A DNA stretch of 64,000 nt, taken from assembly GCF_002795805.1 (NCBI RefSeq), contig NZ_CP018799.1, positions 1,915,001 to 1,979,000 of the forward strand, given 5' to 3'. Below, one piece after another: positions 56,597-64,000 of this stretch. A program made the position numbers and the translations under genes. Each line of letters opens with the position of its first letter. Positions within the stretch are counted from its first letter, which is position 1. Under the pieces are notes generated by a model that did not search any database, had not been told where the DNA came from, and worked only from the letters and a program-made list of their open reading frames with translations. Origin of the DNA: Mariprofundus aestuarium (GTDB lineage Bacteria > Pseudomonadota > Zetaproteobacteria > Mariprofundales > Mariprofundaceae).

Positions 56597-57195
56597 TCCC
56601 TGTAATCCTGGATCGCCGCCTCTATCACCACTTTGGCATGCTCATAGCCATAAGGGTTGCCGATTGAAACCTGGTGTTCTTTTCCCGGCACATATTTATA
56701 GGTCAGAAAATAGTGCATCAGCCGGTCAATCAGCGCCGGCGGCAACTCAGAAAGGTCATCTATCTTTGCCCATAATGGATCATCCTCAATCACGGCGATA
56801 ATTTTATCATCCGCCTCACCGTTATCACACATCGGCAAACCGCCAACCACACGCGCGTTGAGAATAATCTCGGTTTTGGAGATCGGACGCTCGGTAATCA
56901 CACAGATATCTAGGGGATCGCCATCACCGCAGCTGGCCTGTTCCATAAGTTTGCCGACACGATCACCACAGTAGGTGCGGGGCACAAATCCGTAGAGGGT
57001 CGGGTGCTGTGACGATGACCTGACTGAGCGATCCACACGCAGGTAACCGGTCGCCTTATCCACCTCATACTTCACCATATCAAACGGGCAGATCTCAATA
57101 AAAGCATGTACCCGCCTTGGCGGCTCAGGGCCTACTTCAAGACCGTGCCATGGATGTGGCCGCCAGCGGAAAAACGGTGATGGAAAATCGCTCAT
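56578..57195 (-). CDS. Divergent family I inorganic pyrophosphatase
   Basis: 205 aa from the ATG at 57195 (AGGT upstream); an in-frame ATG at 57231 is possible. Family I motifs: [16 protein letters not shown] (compare KYEIDKxSG in E. coli Ppa), [23 protein letters not shown] (metal-binding Asp pair), [13 protein letters not shown], and [10 protein letters not shown]. It has insertions relative to the standard enzyme at 61.6 kb, e.g. between the YGF and GDGDPLD blocks. It may hydrolyse PPi or a related diphosphate. Convergent with the M20 gene. Confidence 0.8.
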   Translation of the reverse strand: MSDFPSPFFRWRPHPWHGLEVGPEPPRRVHAFIEICPFDMVKYEVDKATGYLRVDRSVRSSSQHPTLYGFVPRTYCGDRVGKLMEQASCGDGDPLDICVITERPISKTEIILNARVVGGLPMCDNGEADDKIIAVIEDDPLWAKIDDLSELPPALIDRLMHYFLTYKYVPGKEHQVSIGNPYGYEHAKVVIEAAIQDYRDHFGGE

Positions 57196-57284
57196 AATTT
57201 TACCTGCCCATTCATCAATTTTTCCTGACACTACATGAGCAACGGCATGATTCCAGCCTTCACTCCGATGCTTTTACTCTAGCT

Positions 57285-57926
57285 TTAATGCGATAAAAAA
57301 TAGTCGTCCGCCGTTTCCTGCGTGCTGTCCATTGCCTGCTGTAGCCGTGCCAGGGCTTCTTCGTCATTGGCATCAGCAGCAATAAATTGGGGTTCGCCGT
57401 ATACGAACACCCCACGGGTAAACGGTTTTGGAATATAGAAGTGATCCCATGACGAGGTGATGCGCCACTGACGTTTCGTAGCCCATATCACGGGTCGGAT
57501 CGGAAGCCCCGTCTTTTTAGCAAGTTGCACGGTGCCAAGCTGAACCTTTTCGCGCGGCCCCTTCGGTCCATCCGGCGTGATGCCGAAATCGCAGTTCTCT
57601 TTTCTAAATGTACGTACCATCTGGAGTAGTGCTCGGCCCCCACCACGGGTGGATGAGCCACGCACGGTTCTGAACCCCTGCAGGTGCAGGGTGTCGGCAA
57701 TAAAACCACCGTCGCGGTGTTCAGAGATCAGCATATATCCCCGACAGCCTTTCAGCCCAACCCCCATCATCAGGATGCGCGCATGCCAGAAGGCGAAGAT
57801 ATGCCGTTCAGGATCAGCCGGGTTATAGGACCAGCCGACATGCTTCCAACGAATCGTATTTGACAGGAAAGCGATGATCACTTTGATCAGTCGCGGCACC
57901 AGCCACGTTATCAGTCGCTCTTTCAT
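57285..57926 (-). CDS. DUF374 lysophospholipid acyltransferase-like protein
   Basis: 213 aa. N-terminal hydrophobic helix (WLVPRLIKVIIAFLSNTI), then the DUF374 pattern: HIFAFWHARILMM (the His of the acyltransferase motif), MLISEHRDGGFIADTLHLQGF, RGSSTRGGGRALLQM and FGITPDGPKGPREKVQLGTVQLAKKTGLPI. This family is related to glycerolipid acyltransferases and often occurs near lipid A genes. Acyl acceptor unknown; probably an inner-membrane enzyme. Confidence 0.82.
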   Translation of the reverse strand: MKERLITWLVPRLIKVIIAFLSNTIRWKHVGWSYNPADPERHIFAFWHARILMMGVGLKGCRGYMLISEHRDGGFIADTLHLQGFRTVRGSSTRGGGRALLQMVRTFRKENCDFGITPDGPKGPREKVQLGTVQLAKKTGLPIRPVIWATKRQWRITSSWDHFYIPKPFTRGVFVYGEPQFIAADANDEEALARLQQAMDSTQETADDYFLSH

Positions 57927-58081
57927 CCGCTTTTGCAGCCTCCTAAAGCCTCGGCTTCACTCTCTCAGCCCCAAACTTATCACCAATTCCATGCAGGGGT
58001 AGATACTTTTCCCAATGAGAAAGCTCCACTAGCAATCATGTAGATCCGTGGCAGACGATAAGACATGCTGGCCGTGAAAAT

Positions 58082-58112
58082 AAAAAAAGGCCCGGCTTAT
58101 TACGCCAGGCCT
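58082..58112 (-). terminator. Terminator of the repeat lipoprotein gene
   Basis: AAGGCCTGGC/GCCGGGCCTT stem (one G:T pair) with a seven-base loop, followed on the minus strand by seven T. It lies 31 bases after the lipoprotein stop codon. Confidence 0.85.
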
Positions 58113-58142
58113 TGATTACTTTCGCTGTTATCTGTGATCGAA

Positions 58143-58460
58143 TTAATGTGCGCTATCAACAGCGGCTGCGGCAGCGTCTACTGCATCGGAAGCCACTTCA
58201 GCGGTAGCATCTGCTGCGTCGGAAGCCACTTCAGCGGTGGCATCTACTGCATCGGAAGCTGCCTCAACGGTAGCATCTGCTGCATCGGAAACTGCCTCAA
58301 CGGTAGCATCTGCTGCATCGGAAACAGCCTCACCAACTGCATCTACTGCATCGGAAACTACGGCTGGAACGGTAGTCTCTGCAGGTTTTTCGCTTGAGCA
58401 GGCCGCCAGAGAAAGCGCAAGTGCAGCAGCGATAGCTATGATTATAGTGTTCAACTTCAT
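58143..58460 (-). CDS. Small Ala/Asp-rich repeat lipoprotein
   Basis: 105 aa from ATG with GAGG upstream. Signal peptide IIIAIAAALALSLAAC with lipobox LAAC (Cys21). The mature part is about six 11-residue repeats of the type (A)SDAADATVEAV, predicted to be one amphipathic helix with a polar face of Asp and Glu. Resembles small helical lipoproteins of the Lpp type in size, but the heptad pattern is 11-mer-based and there is no C-terminal Lys. Function unknown; its own terminator suggests a single-gene transcript. Confidence 0.8.
   Translation of the reverse strand: MKLNTIIIAIAAALALSLAACSSEKPAETTVPAVVSDAVDAVGEAVSDAADATVEAVSDAADATVEAASDAVDATAEVASDAADATAEVASDAVDAAAAAVDSAH
58180..58365. repeat. 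33-bp tandem repeat within the lipoprotein gene
   Basis: Five to six units of GCATCGGAAGCCACTTCAGC-type 33-bp sequence (11 codons), differing at a few positions. Adjacent units are more alike than distant ones, consistent with recent slippage. Confidence 0.85.
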
Positions 58461-58757
58461 CGGATTTTTCCTCGTCGATAGGGTGTACTACACCTTTAAA
58501 AAAATTACCCCTTCAGGGTCCGTTTATACAATATTGAAGCGCATCGCATTGTCAATCAACTGAATGATCAATGCATATAGTTATGTGTCAAATGCATCCA
58601 TAAACAGGTCTACTATTACCATTCAGTCCCTTGGTACGTCCCTATATAAAGGTCTGGAGCAATGAAGGTGCATATGCCGAGTATGAGCCACTCTAGATCC
58701 CTTGCAGGACTCGAAACGAGATGAATTACTAACGACTGGATTTGATCCCAAACAATG

Positions 58758-59012
58758 TTAAAGACCGAGATATAGCTCGGAGACAATCAGCACAGAGGTT
58801 ACTGCGGCCACGTAGGTGTAGAGAACCATGCGGCGGCCGAAGGGATTGAGCTTTGCCATCGGAGGAAACCTGTCTTTATAGAGTTCATACTCTTCTTCGG
58901 GCATGGAGACCATGATTAGTTCACATGCACAGAAACGGAGATAGACGTATAGCGCGAACGTGATATTCATGCAGAACAACAGCGCCAGAATCATTACCGT
59001 CTGGTAACTCAT
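58758..59012 (-). CDS. Small two-TM membrane protein, unknown
   Basis: 84 aa from ATG. Two hydrophobic segments (VMILALLFCMNITFALYVYL and MVLYTYVAAVTSVLIVSELYL) flank a charged ~30-residue loop with MPEEEYELYKDRFPPM. I recognise no family. The upstream 58.46-58.76 kb gap shows nothing. It may be expressed alone. Confidence 0.6.
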   Translation of the reverse strand: MSYQTVMILALLFCMNITFALYVYLRFCACELIMVSMPEEEYELYKDRFPPMAKLNPFGRRMVLYTYVAAVTSVLIVSELYLGL

Positions 59013-59226
59013 CCTGTACCCCTGCCTGCTTCACTGTGCAGTAACCCCTCTTCTGTCATGCACTCGACTCTCAACTGATCAAAGAAATCTGTACACCCCC
59101 ACAAAAACGAGAAGACAGATTGGACTTTTATATTACGATGCATAGAGTGCGCGCCCGCGTTGAAAACCTGTATCAACGCCATCGTCACGGGACAACCCGA
59201 CGATGTAGATTTCCGGAGGACATACA

Positions 59227-59850
59227 ATGTCTGATTTTATTGTTGAAGCTGAGCTTCGTGAAGAAACTGGCCGTGGCGCCACACGCCGCCTGCGCCGCAC
59301 AGGCAAAATGCCTGGCATTATTTATGGCGGTGGCAAACCTGATCTGGCAATCACCATGGATTACAACACTGTTTCCAAACTTCTGAACCAGGAAGCATTC
59401 CACGCGTCCATGTTTGAAGTAAAAGTAAAAGGCTCGCGCGGCAAGAACACTGTTCTGCTGAAAGATGCCCAGTATGACCCTCTGATGGACACTGCTACCC
59501 ACCTTGATTTCATGCGTGTATCTGCTTCCGATAGCATCACCATGGAAGTTCCTGTGCTTGCCATCAACTTTGAGACATGCCCAGGCGTTGCTCAGGGTGG
59601 TATGGTCGCCCTCATTCGCCACGCGCTGGAAGTCACCTGCCGTGCGGACTCTATTCCAGAGCACATCGAAGTAGACTGTACCGGCCTTGAGATGAACTCC
59701 ACCGTCCACATCGAAGATGTCACCCTGCCAGATGGAGTAGAAGTACTTCACGATGTAAACTTCACTATCCTGAACATCTCTCCACCTAAGGCCGGTGGTG
59801 GCGATGCTGATGAAGCAGAAACAGAAGAAGAAGTAACAGAAGTCGAGTAA
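59227..59850 (+). CDS. rplY: 50S ribosomal protein L25/general stress protein Ctc
   Basis: 207 aa from ATG with GGAGG seven bases upstream. N-terminal 5S rRNA-binding L25 domain (EETGRGATRRLRRTGKMPGIIYGGG) and a C-terminal TL5/CTC beta domain (ITMEVPVLAINFE ... HIEDVTLPDGVEVLHDVNFTILNISPP), ending in an acidic tail (EAETEEEVTEVE). This is the long form; E. coli L25 has only the first domain. A possible TTGGAC-N17-TAGAGT promoter lies at 59120-59148. Confidence 0.95.
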   Translation: MSDFIVEAELREETGRGATRRLRRTGKMPGIIYGGGKPDLAITMDYNTVSKLLNQEAFHASMFEVKVKGSRGKNTVLLKDAQYDPLMDTATHLDFMRVSASDSITMEVPVLAINFETCPGVAQGGMVALIRHALEVTCRADSIPEHIEVDCTGLEMNSTVHIEDVTLPDGVEVLHDVNFTILNISPPKAGGGDADEAETEEEVTEVE

Positions 59851-59857
59851 ACCTTAA

Positions 59858-60430
59858 GTGAAACTGCTTGTTGGCCTGGGTAATCCAGGCAGCAAATACG
59901 AGCAGACGCGCCATAACATCGGCTTTCGTTTTCTCGATCTGCTGGCGAAATCGGAGGGGCTGCGCTTTGACGCAGCCCCTCGCTTTCACGCCGAGACAAC
60001 AATCTGGAACCGCTCACCCAGTCAGCGTGTTCTGCTGATCAAACCTCAGACATTCATGAACCACAGCGGCGAAGCCGTTGGTGCTCTGGCCCGCTATTAC
60101 CAGGTGGATGATGAGGATATATTTGTCGTTTACGATGATCTTGACCTACCCAGCGGAAAATTGCGCATTAAGCAGGGTGGTGGCCACGGCGGCCACAACG
60201 GCCTGAAGTCGCTCAATGCGCATCTGGAAACGCCTGAATACACGCGCATCAAGATCGGTATCGGTCGTCCACCACACGGCGATGTGACTGCGTGGGTACT
60301 CGGCAAACCCGATGAGGGTGACCGTGCGGATGAAAACCGTATCTTTGCAGCCCTGCTCGAAGAGGTAGGGACACTGCTTGACGGCCATGCCGACAGAGCA
60401 GCCAACCGCATTCATCTTAATTCTCAATAA
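59858..60430 (+). CDS. pth: Peptidyl-tRNA hydrolase
   Basis: 190 aa from GTG, eight bases after rplY. LLVGLGNPGSKYEQTRHNIGF carries the catalytic His (HNIGF) and Asn; KPQTFMNHSGEAV, YDDLDLPSGKLRIKQGGGHGGHNGLKS and RIKIGIGRP are family blocks. It recycles peptidyl-tRNA dropped from ribosomes, which is relevant to stalled translation. Conserved rplY-pth-ychF order. Confidence 0.96.
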   Translation: MKLLVGLGNPGSKYEQTRHNIGFRFLDLLAKSEGLRFDAAPRFHAETTIWNRSPSQRVLLIKPQTFMNHSGEAVGALARYYQVDDEDIFVVYDDLDLPSGKLRIKQGGGHGGHNGLKSLNAHLETPEYTRIKIGIGRPPHGDVTAWVLGKPDEGDRADENRIFAALLEEVGTLLDGHADRAANRIHLNSQ

Positions 60431-60462
60431 CACCCACCTTCGCTTAGAAAGAGGTTTCAAAC

Positions 60463-61557
60463 ATGGCACTGAGTATCGGAATTGTAGGCCTTCCCAATGT
60501 AGGGAAATCCACCCTGTTTAACGCCCTGAACGGTGGTGGCGCGGAAGCAGCGAACTACCCCTTCTGCACCATTGATCCGAATATCGGCATTGTACCAGTA
60601 CCGGATAAACGTATTGACGCACTCTCTGCCATTGTTAATCCCCAGGCCATCCAGCATGCCATCGTTGAGTTTGTAGATATTGCAGGGCTTGTGGCAGGTG
60701 CGGCTAGCGGTGAAGGGCTCGGCAATAAATTTCTGGCCAACATCCGTGAATGCGCTGCCATTGCCCATGTTGTGCGCTGCTTTGATGATGAAAATGTCAC
60801 ACACGTTGCCGGCAAAATTGATCCGCTATCCGATATCGAAATCATCGACACCGAGTTGATGCTCAAGGATATGGACGGTGTGCAGAAAGGTTTAATTCGC
60901 ATTGAGAAGCTGGCCCGAACCGGTGATAAGGATGCCAAGATTCAAGTTGAAGTGTTCAAGAAGGTGAATCAGGGACTGGAAGACGGTATTCCTGTGCGTC
61001 GCCAGGGCTTAACGTCTGATGAGTTGGCCATGGTCAAGGAGCTCTGCCTGCTGACCGCCAAGCCGGTTCTCTATGTGACCAATGTTGATGATGCATCCCT
61101 GCCCGACGGCAATGCATATGTTGAGAAGGTTCGCGAGTTTGCAGCTCAGGAGGGCGCTGGCGTTGCCGTTGTTTCTGCCCAGATCGAAGCTGAACTTGTC
61201 GAGATGGATGAGGAGTCACGAACTGAGTTCCTGACTGATCTTGGCCTCTCCGAGCCGGGTCTGAATACCGTGATCCGTGAGGCATACTCACTGCTTGACC
61301 TGATCTCCTATTTCACTGCCGGAGTTAAAGAGGTTCGTGCATGGACGATTCATCGCGGCGATACAGCACCAAAGGCAGCCGCAGTGATCCATAATGACTT
61401 TGAAAAAGGTTTTATCCGTGCGGAGACCATCGCATACGAAGATTTCGTCTCCTTGGGTGGAGAAGCAAAATGCAAAGAAGCGGGCAAGATGCGTCTGGAA
61501 GGCAAGGAGTACGTGGTCAAAGACGGCGATGTGATGCACTTCAGGTTTAATGTATAA
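60463..61557 (+). CDS. ychF: Redox-regulated ATPase/GTPase YchF
   Basis: 364 aa from ATG with AGAGG eight bases upstream. G1 [28 protein letters not shown]3 [19 protein letters not shown], coiled-coil insertion, and C-terminal TGS domain ([30 protein letters not shown]). In the G4 position the text is YVTNVDD, i.e. the non-canonical NxxE/D type that allows ATP use in YchF/OLA1. A ribosome-associated regulator of stress response. Confidence 0.96.
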   Translation: MALSIGIVGLPNVGKSTLFNALNGGGAEAANYPFCTIDPNIGIVPVPDKRIDALSAIVNPQAIQHAIVEFVDIAGLVAGAASGEGLGNKFLANIRECAAIAHVVRCFDDENVTHVAGKIDPLSDIEIIDTELMLKDMDGVQKGLIRIEKLARTGDKDAKIQVEVFKKVNQGLEDGIPVRRQGLTSDELAMVKELCLLTAKPVLYVTNVDDASLPDGNAYVEKVREFAAQEGAGVAVVSAQIEAELVEMDEESRTEFLTDLGLSEPGLNTVIREAYSLLDLISYFTAGVKEVRAWTIHRGDTAPKAAAVIHNDFEKGFIRAETIAYEDFVSLGGEAKCKEAGKMRLEGKEYVVKDGDVMHFRFNV

Positions 61558-61625
61558 AGAAAAAGTTACTGGAGAAAACCAGTCAAACACCTACACTAGC
61601 GAAAACAGATCAAGGGGAGAAAATT

Positions 61626-62159
61626 GTGGATATTACAAAAATTCCTGTAGGGGCTGATGCGCCCAATGATATCAATGTCGTGATCGAAGTACCGCAGCAC
61701 GCCGATCCGATCAAGTACGAACTGGACAAAACCTCCGGTGCAGTTTTTGTGGACCGTTTTATGCACACCGCCATGCACTATCCGTGCAACTACGGCTTTG
61801 TGCCGAATACACTCTCTGATGATGGTGACCCGGTAGATGTGCTTGTCGTAAGTCAGTACCCGCTGATTCCAGGCTGTGTTATCCCCTGCCGTCCGGTTGG
61901 CGTTTTGCAGATGGAAGATGAAGCGGGCATGGATGCCAAGATTCTGGCTGTACCTGCTTCAAGGCTTAAACCTTACTACTGCGATGTGAAGGGCCCTGAA
62001 GATCTTCCTGCATTCCTTATCGACCAGATCAAACACTTCTTCGAGCACTACAAGGATCTCGAGAAGAACAAGTGGGTGAAAGTGACCGGTTGGGGTGATG
62101 CAGAAGAGGCCAAAAAAGAGATCATGGATTCAGCAGCGCGTTATCAGGCTGAAGCTTGA
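61626..62159 (+). CDS. ppa: Inorganic pyrophosphatase, family I
   Basis: 177 aa from GTG with GGGGAG six bases upstream. Close to E. coli Ppa: [55 protein letters not shown], and [22 protein letters not shown]. Cytoplasmic hydrolysis of PPi. It is the canonical enzyme; a divergent relative lies at 56.6 kb and a membrane pyrophosphatase follows directly. Confidence 0.96.
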   Translation: MDITKIPVGADAPNDINVVIEVPQHADPIKYELDKTSGAVFVDRFMHTAMHYPCNYGFVPNTLSDDGDPVDVLVVSQYPLIPGCVIPCRPVGVLQMEDEAGMDAKILAVPASRLKPYYCDVKGPEDLPAFLIDQIKHFFEHYKDLEKNKWVKVTGWGDAEEAKKEIMDSAARYQAEA

Positions 62160-62181
62160 CGACTCCGCTTTAAAACCTCAT

Positions 62182-62213
62182 AAAGGTGGTTGAGCAATCA
62201 ACCACCTTTTTTT
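62182..62213 (+). terminator. Terminator of ppa
   Basis: AAAGGTGGTTGA/TCAACCACCTTT perfect 12-bp stem with GCAA loop (62182-62193 and 62198-62209) and a T-run to 62213. It separates ppa from hppA. Confidence 0.92.
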
Positions 62214-62247
62214 ATGGCTATTTTTTGTGCCGACTTGGGGAGGATAT

Positions 62248-64000
62248 GTGATCACAAATATGATTCCGGTCATCTTGGGTATTCTGGGCCTGGCATGCGC
62301 CTGGTACATCTATCAAACCATAAAAAAATACCCTACTGGCAAAGGTAAAGTCACTGAAATCGCTGCAGCCATCCACCTTGGCGCCATGGTATTCATGCGT
62401 CGTGAATATACGATCCTCGCCCTCTTTGTAGCTATCGTTGCATTTGCCCTCGGCGTAAGTCTTGGCCTTAACACCACAATCTCATTTCTGGTCGGCGCCG
62501 TCTGCTCTGCCATGGCCGGTTACTTCGGCATGTTTGCTGCCACCAAAGCCAACGTAAGAACTGCGATAGCAGCTCAGAACGAAGGTGCATCTGCAGCTTT
62601 GACCATCGCTTTTTTCGGAGGCTCGGTCATGGGGCTGACTGTTGCAGCACTTGGCCTGCTGGGCCTAGGTACCCTCTACCTCTTTTTTGGCGGCGATCCG
62701 GAAACCGCCCACGCTATCCACGGCTTTGGCATGGGAGCCTCTTCGGTAGCCCTGTTCTCACGTGTTGGTGGCGGAATCTTTACCAAGAGTGCCGATGTAG
62801 GGGCCGATCTGGTTGGCAAAATTGAGGCGGGTATCCCAGAGGATGATCCACGCAACCCGGGTGTGATTGCCGATAATGTCGGTGACAATGTCGGTGATGT
62901 GGCAGGCATGGGATCTGATATCTTTGAATCCTACTGTGGCGCAATCATTGCAACGATCGCCATGGCATCAACACTTGCAGCAGATATCCTTGACCCGCTA
63001 GGAGCGCAGCAATCACTGATGTTCCTGCCGCTGGCGCTGGCCTCAACCGGCCTGGTCTGCTCCATTATCGGCATAGGGCTGGTTAAGATGCTCTCAGGCC
63101 GTCAGGCAGAGGCGGCACTGCGTACAGGTACCATCGGTGCTTCACTGCTGTTTATCGTCGCGGCCTATTTCGTTATTCAGCTTAGTGACATCTCAACCCA
63201 TGTCTGGGGTGCAGTGCTAAGCGGCGCCATCGGCGGCATCATTATCGGACTTATTACAGAGTACTATACCGGCGACCAGCCTGTACGTGATATTGCCAAA
63301 GCAGGTGAAACAGGCCCTGCTACTGTGATCATTTCAGGACTCGCGATCGGCATGCAGTCGGTTATCATTCCCGTTCTCACCATTGCCGCCATCATCTTTA
63401 TCTCCACCAAGCTGTGCGGGCTCTATGGGGTTGGCATTGCTGCGGTTGGAATGCTGGCTACCGTCGGCATGACCATGGCGATTGATGCCTATGGTCCAGT
63501 TGCGGATAATGCCGGCGGCATTGCCGAAATGGCCGGGCTGGGCAAGGAAACACGCACCATTACCGACAAGCTCGATGAGTTGGGTAACACCACTGCCGCA
63601 ATCGGCAAAGGCTTTGCCATAGGTGCGGCCGCACTCGCTGCACTGGCCATCATCACCGCCTATGTGCAGACCGTTTCTGCCAATGTCCCCAACTTCAGCC
63701 TGGAACTGTCCCACCCCATCGTGCTTGTCGGCATGTTTATCGGTGCCCTCTTCCCCTTCTGGGTTGCATCACTGACCATGACGGCAGTTGGTGACGCTGC
63801 ATTTGAGATGATCAAAGAGATTCGGCGCCAGTTCAAAGAGATCCCCGGCCTGATGGAAGGGACGGCCGAACCGGACCACGCCCGCTGCATCAGTATCGCC
63901 ACCAACGCTGCCCTGAAAAAGATGGTTCTGCCCGGTATTCTGGCTGTTGCGGCACCTGTGCTTGTCGGTTTCGGTTTGGGTCCTGAAGCGCTTGGCGGCA
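62248..64000 (+). CDS. hppA: Membrane-bound, ion-pumping pyrophosphatase (partial, runs off right edge)
   Basis: 584 complete codons from GTG with GGGGAGG four bases upstream. Multi-TM protein with the substrate-binding signature [38 protein letters not shown], and a later [16 protein letters not shown] acidic loop. The segment [14 protein letters not shown] has Ala where K+-independent enzymes have Lys (GNTTKA), so a K+-dependent enzyme is predicted. Such enzymes pump H+ or Na+ at the expense of PPi; which ion cannot be decided here. The C-terminus is missing. Confidence 0.93.
   Translation, partial: MITNMIPVILGILGLACAWYIYQTIKKYPTGKGKVTEIAAAIHLGAMVFMRREYTILALFVAIVAFALGVSLGLNTTISFLVGAVCSAMAGYFGMFAATKANVRTAIAAQNEGASAALTIAFFGGSVMGLTVAALGLLGLGTLYLFFGGDPETAHAIHGFGMGASSVALFSRVGGGIFTKSADVGADLVGKIEAGIPEDDPRNPGVIADNVGDNVGDVAGMGSDIFESYCGAIIATIAMASTLAADILDPLGAQQSLMFLPLALASTGLVCSIIGIGLVKMLSGRQAEAALRTGTIGASLLFIVAAYFVIQLSDISTHVWGAVLSGAIGGIIIGLITEYYTGDQPVRDIAKAGETGPATVIISGLAIGMQSVIIPVLTIAAIIFISTKLCGLYGVGIAAVGMLATVGMTMAIDAYGPVADNAGGIAEMAGLGKETRTITDKLDELGNTTAAIGKGFAIGAAALAALAIITAYVQTVSANVPNFSLELSHPIVLVGMFIGALFPFWVASLTMTAVGDAAFEMIKEIRRQFKEIPGLMEGTAEPDHARCISIATNAALKKMVLPGILAVAAPVLVGFGLGPEALGG

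Noticed and set aside
58134-58563. Plus-strand frames opposite the 33-bp-repeat lipoprotein
   Set aside because: Repeat-generated antisense frames (CIGS and SAAS repeats) with no start signals.

Overview
The window is a gene-dense stretch of a Gram-negative bacterial chromosome. Outer-membrane genes (mlaEFD, lolB, several lipoproteins), the ispE/tRNA-Gln/prs neighbourhood, rplY-pth-ychF, guaBA and a synthetase-only RelA point to Proteobacteria. A marine or iron-oxidising Mariprofundus-like Zetaproteobacterium is my best guess, but that is inference; no taxonomic marker here settles it. Layout: (1) 1-11.7 kb, minus strand, visibly AT-richer than the rest: a surface-polysaccharide operon. RmlA and RmlB make dTDP-4-oxo-6-deoxyglucose, and an FdtA/FdtB/FdtC-like trio converts it to a dTDP-3-acetamido-3,6-dideoxyhexose. 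Wzm/Wzt export the polymer. Three tandem paralogous sulfotransferases and two glycosyltransferases follow, and a second sugar aminotransferase runs off the left edge. (2) 11.9-16.4 kb, plus strand: alr, then mlaE-mlaF-mlaD and a TPR protein. (3) 16.4-23.8 kb, minus strand: a duplicated tRNA-Val/tRNA-Asp pair, hupB, lon, clpX, clpP, tig and tRNA-Leu, i.e. a protein quality-control block. (4) 24-26.7 kb: purB and a decayed IS30-family element. (5) 26.7-45.6 kb: a secreted VWA protein with a roughly 450-residue AAAEK repeat, ispH, a peroxiredoxin, coaBC-dut, an orphan pilP, nth, relA, a PilZ protein, a YdjM-like hydrolase, ribF, ileS, a cytochrome b, a Mip-like FKBP lipoprotein, and a paralogue of that lipoprotein whose PPIase domain is replaced by AAAEK repeats. 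(6) 45.6-48.8 kb: guaB-guaA. (7) 49.3-64 kb: rplM-rpsI, a JAMM protease, a TPR lipoprotein, lolB, ispE, tRNA-Gln, prs, then a block of accessory genes (M20 amidohydrolase, divergent pyrophosphatase, DUF374 acyltransferase, repeat lipoprotein), then rplY-pth-ychF-ppa and a membrane pyrophosphatase that runs off the right edge. The points most worth a second look are: the exact overlap of the ispE 3' end with tRNA-Gln, where RNase P processing would remove the ispE stop codon; the FKBP-derived AAAEK lipoprotein and its DNA-level repeat relationship to the VWA protein 16 kb away; the sulfotransferase triplet; three different pyrophosphatases within 8 kb; a perfect 39-bp tandem duplication next to a C10 tract upstream of alr; and two related inverted repeats (ACGTGC-N7-GCACGT) beside the tRNA cluster. 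No CRISPR array, prophage or obvious defence system was seen.
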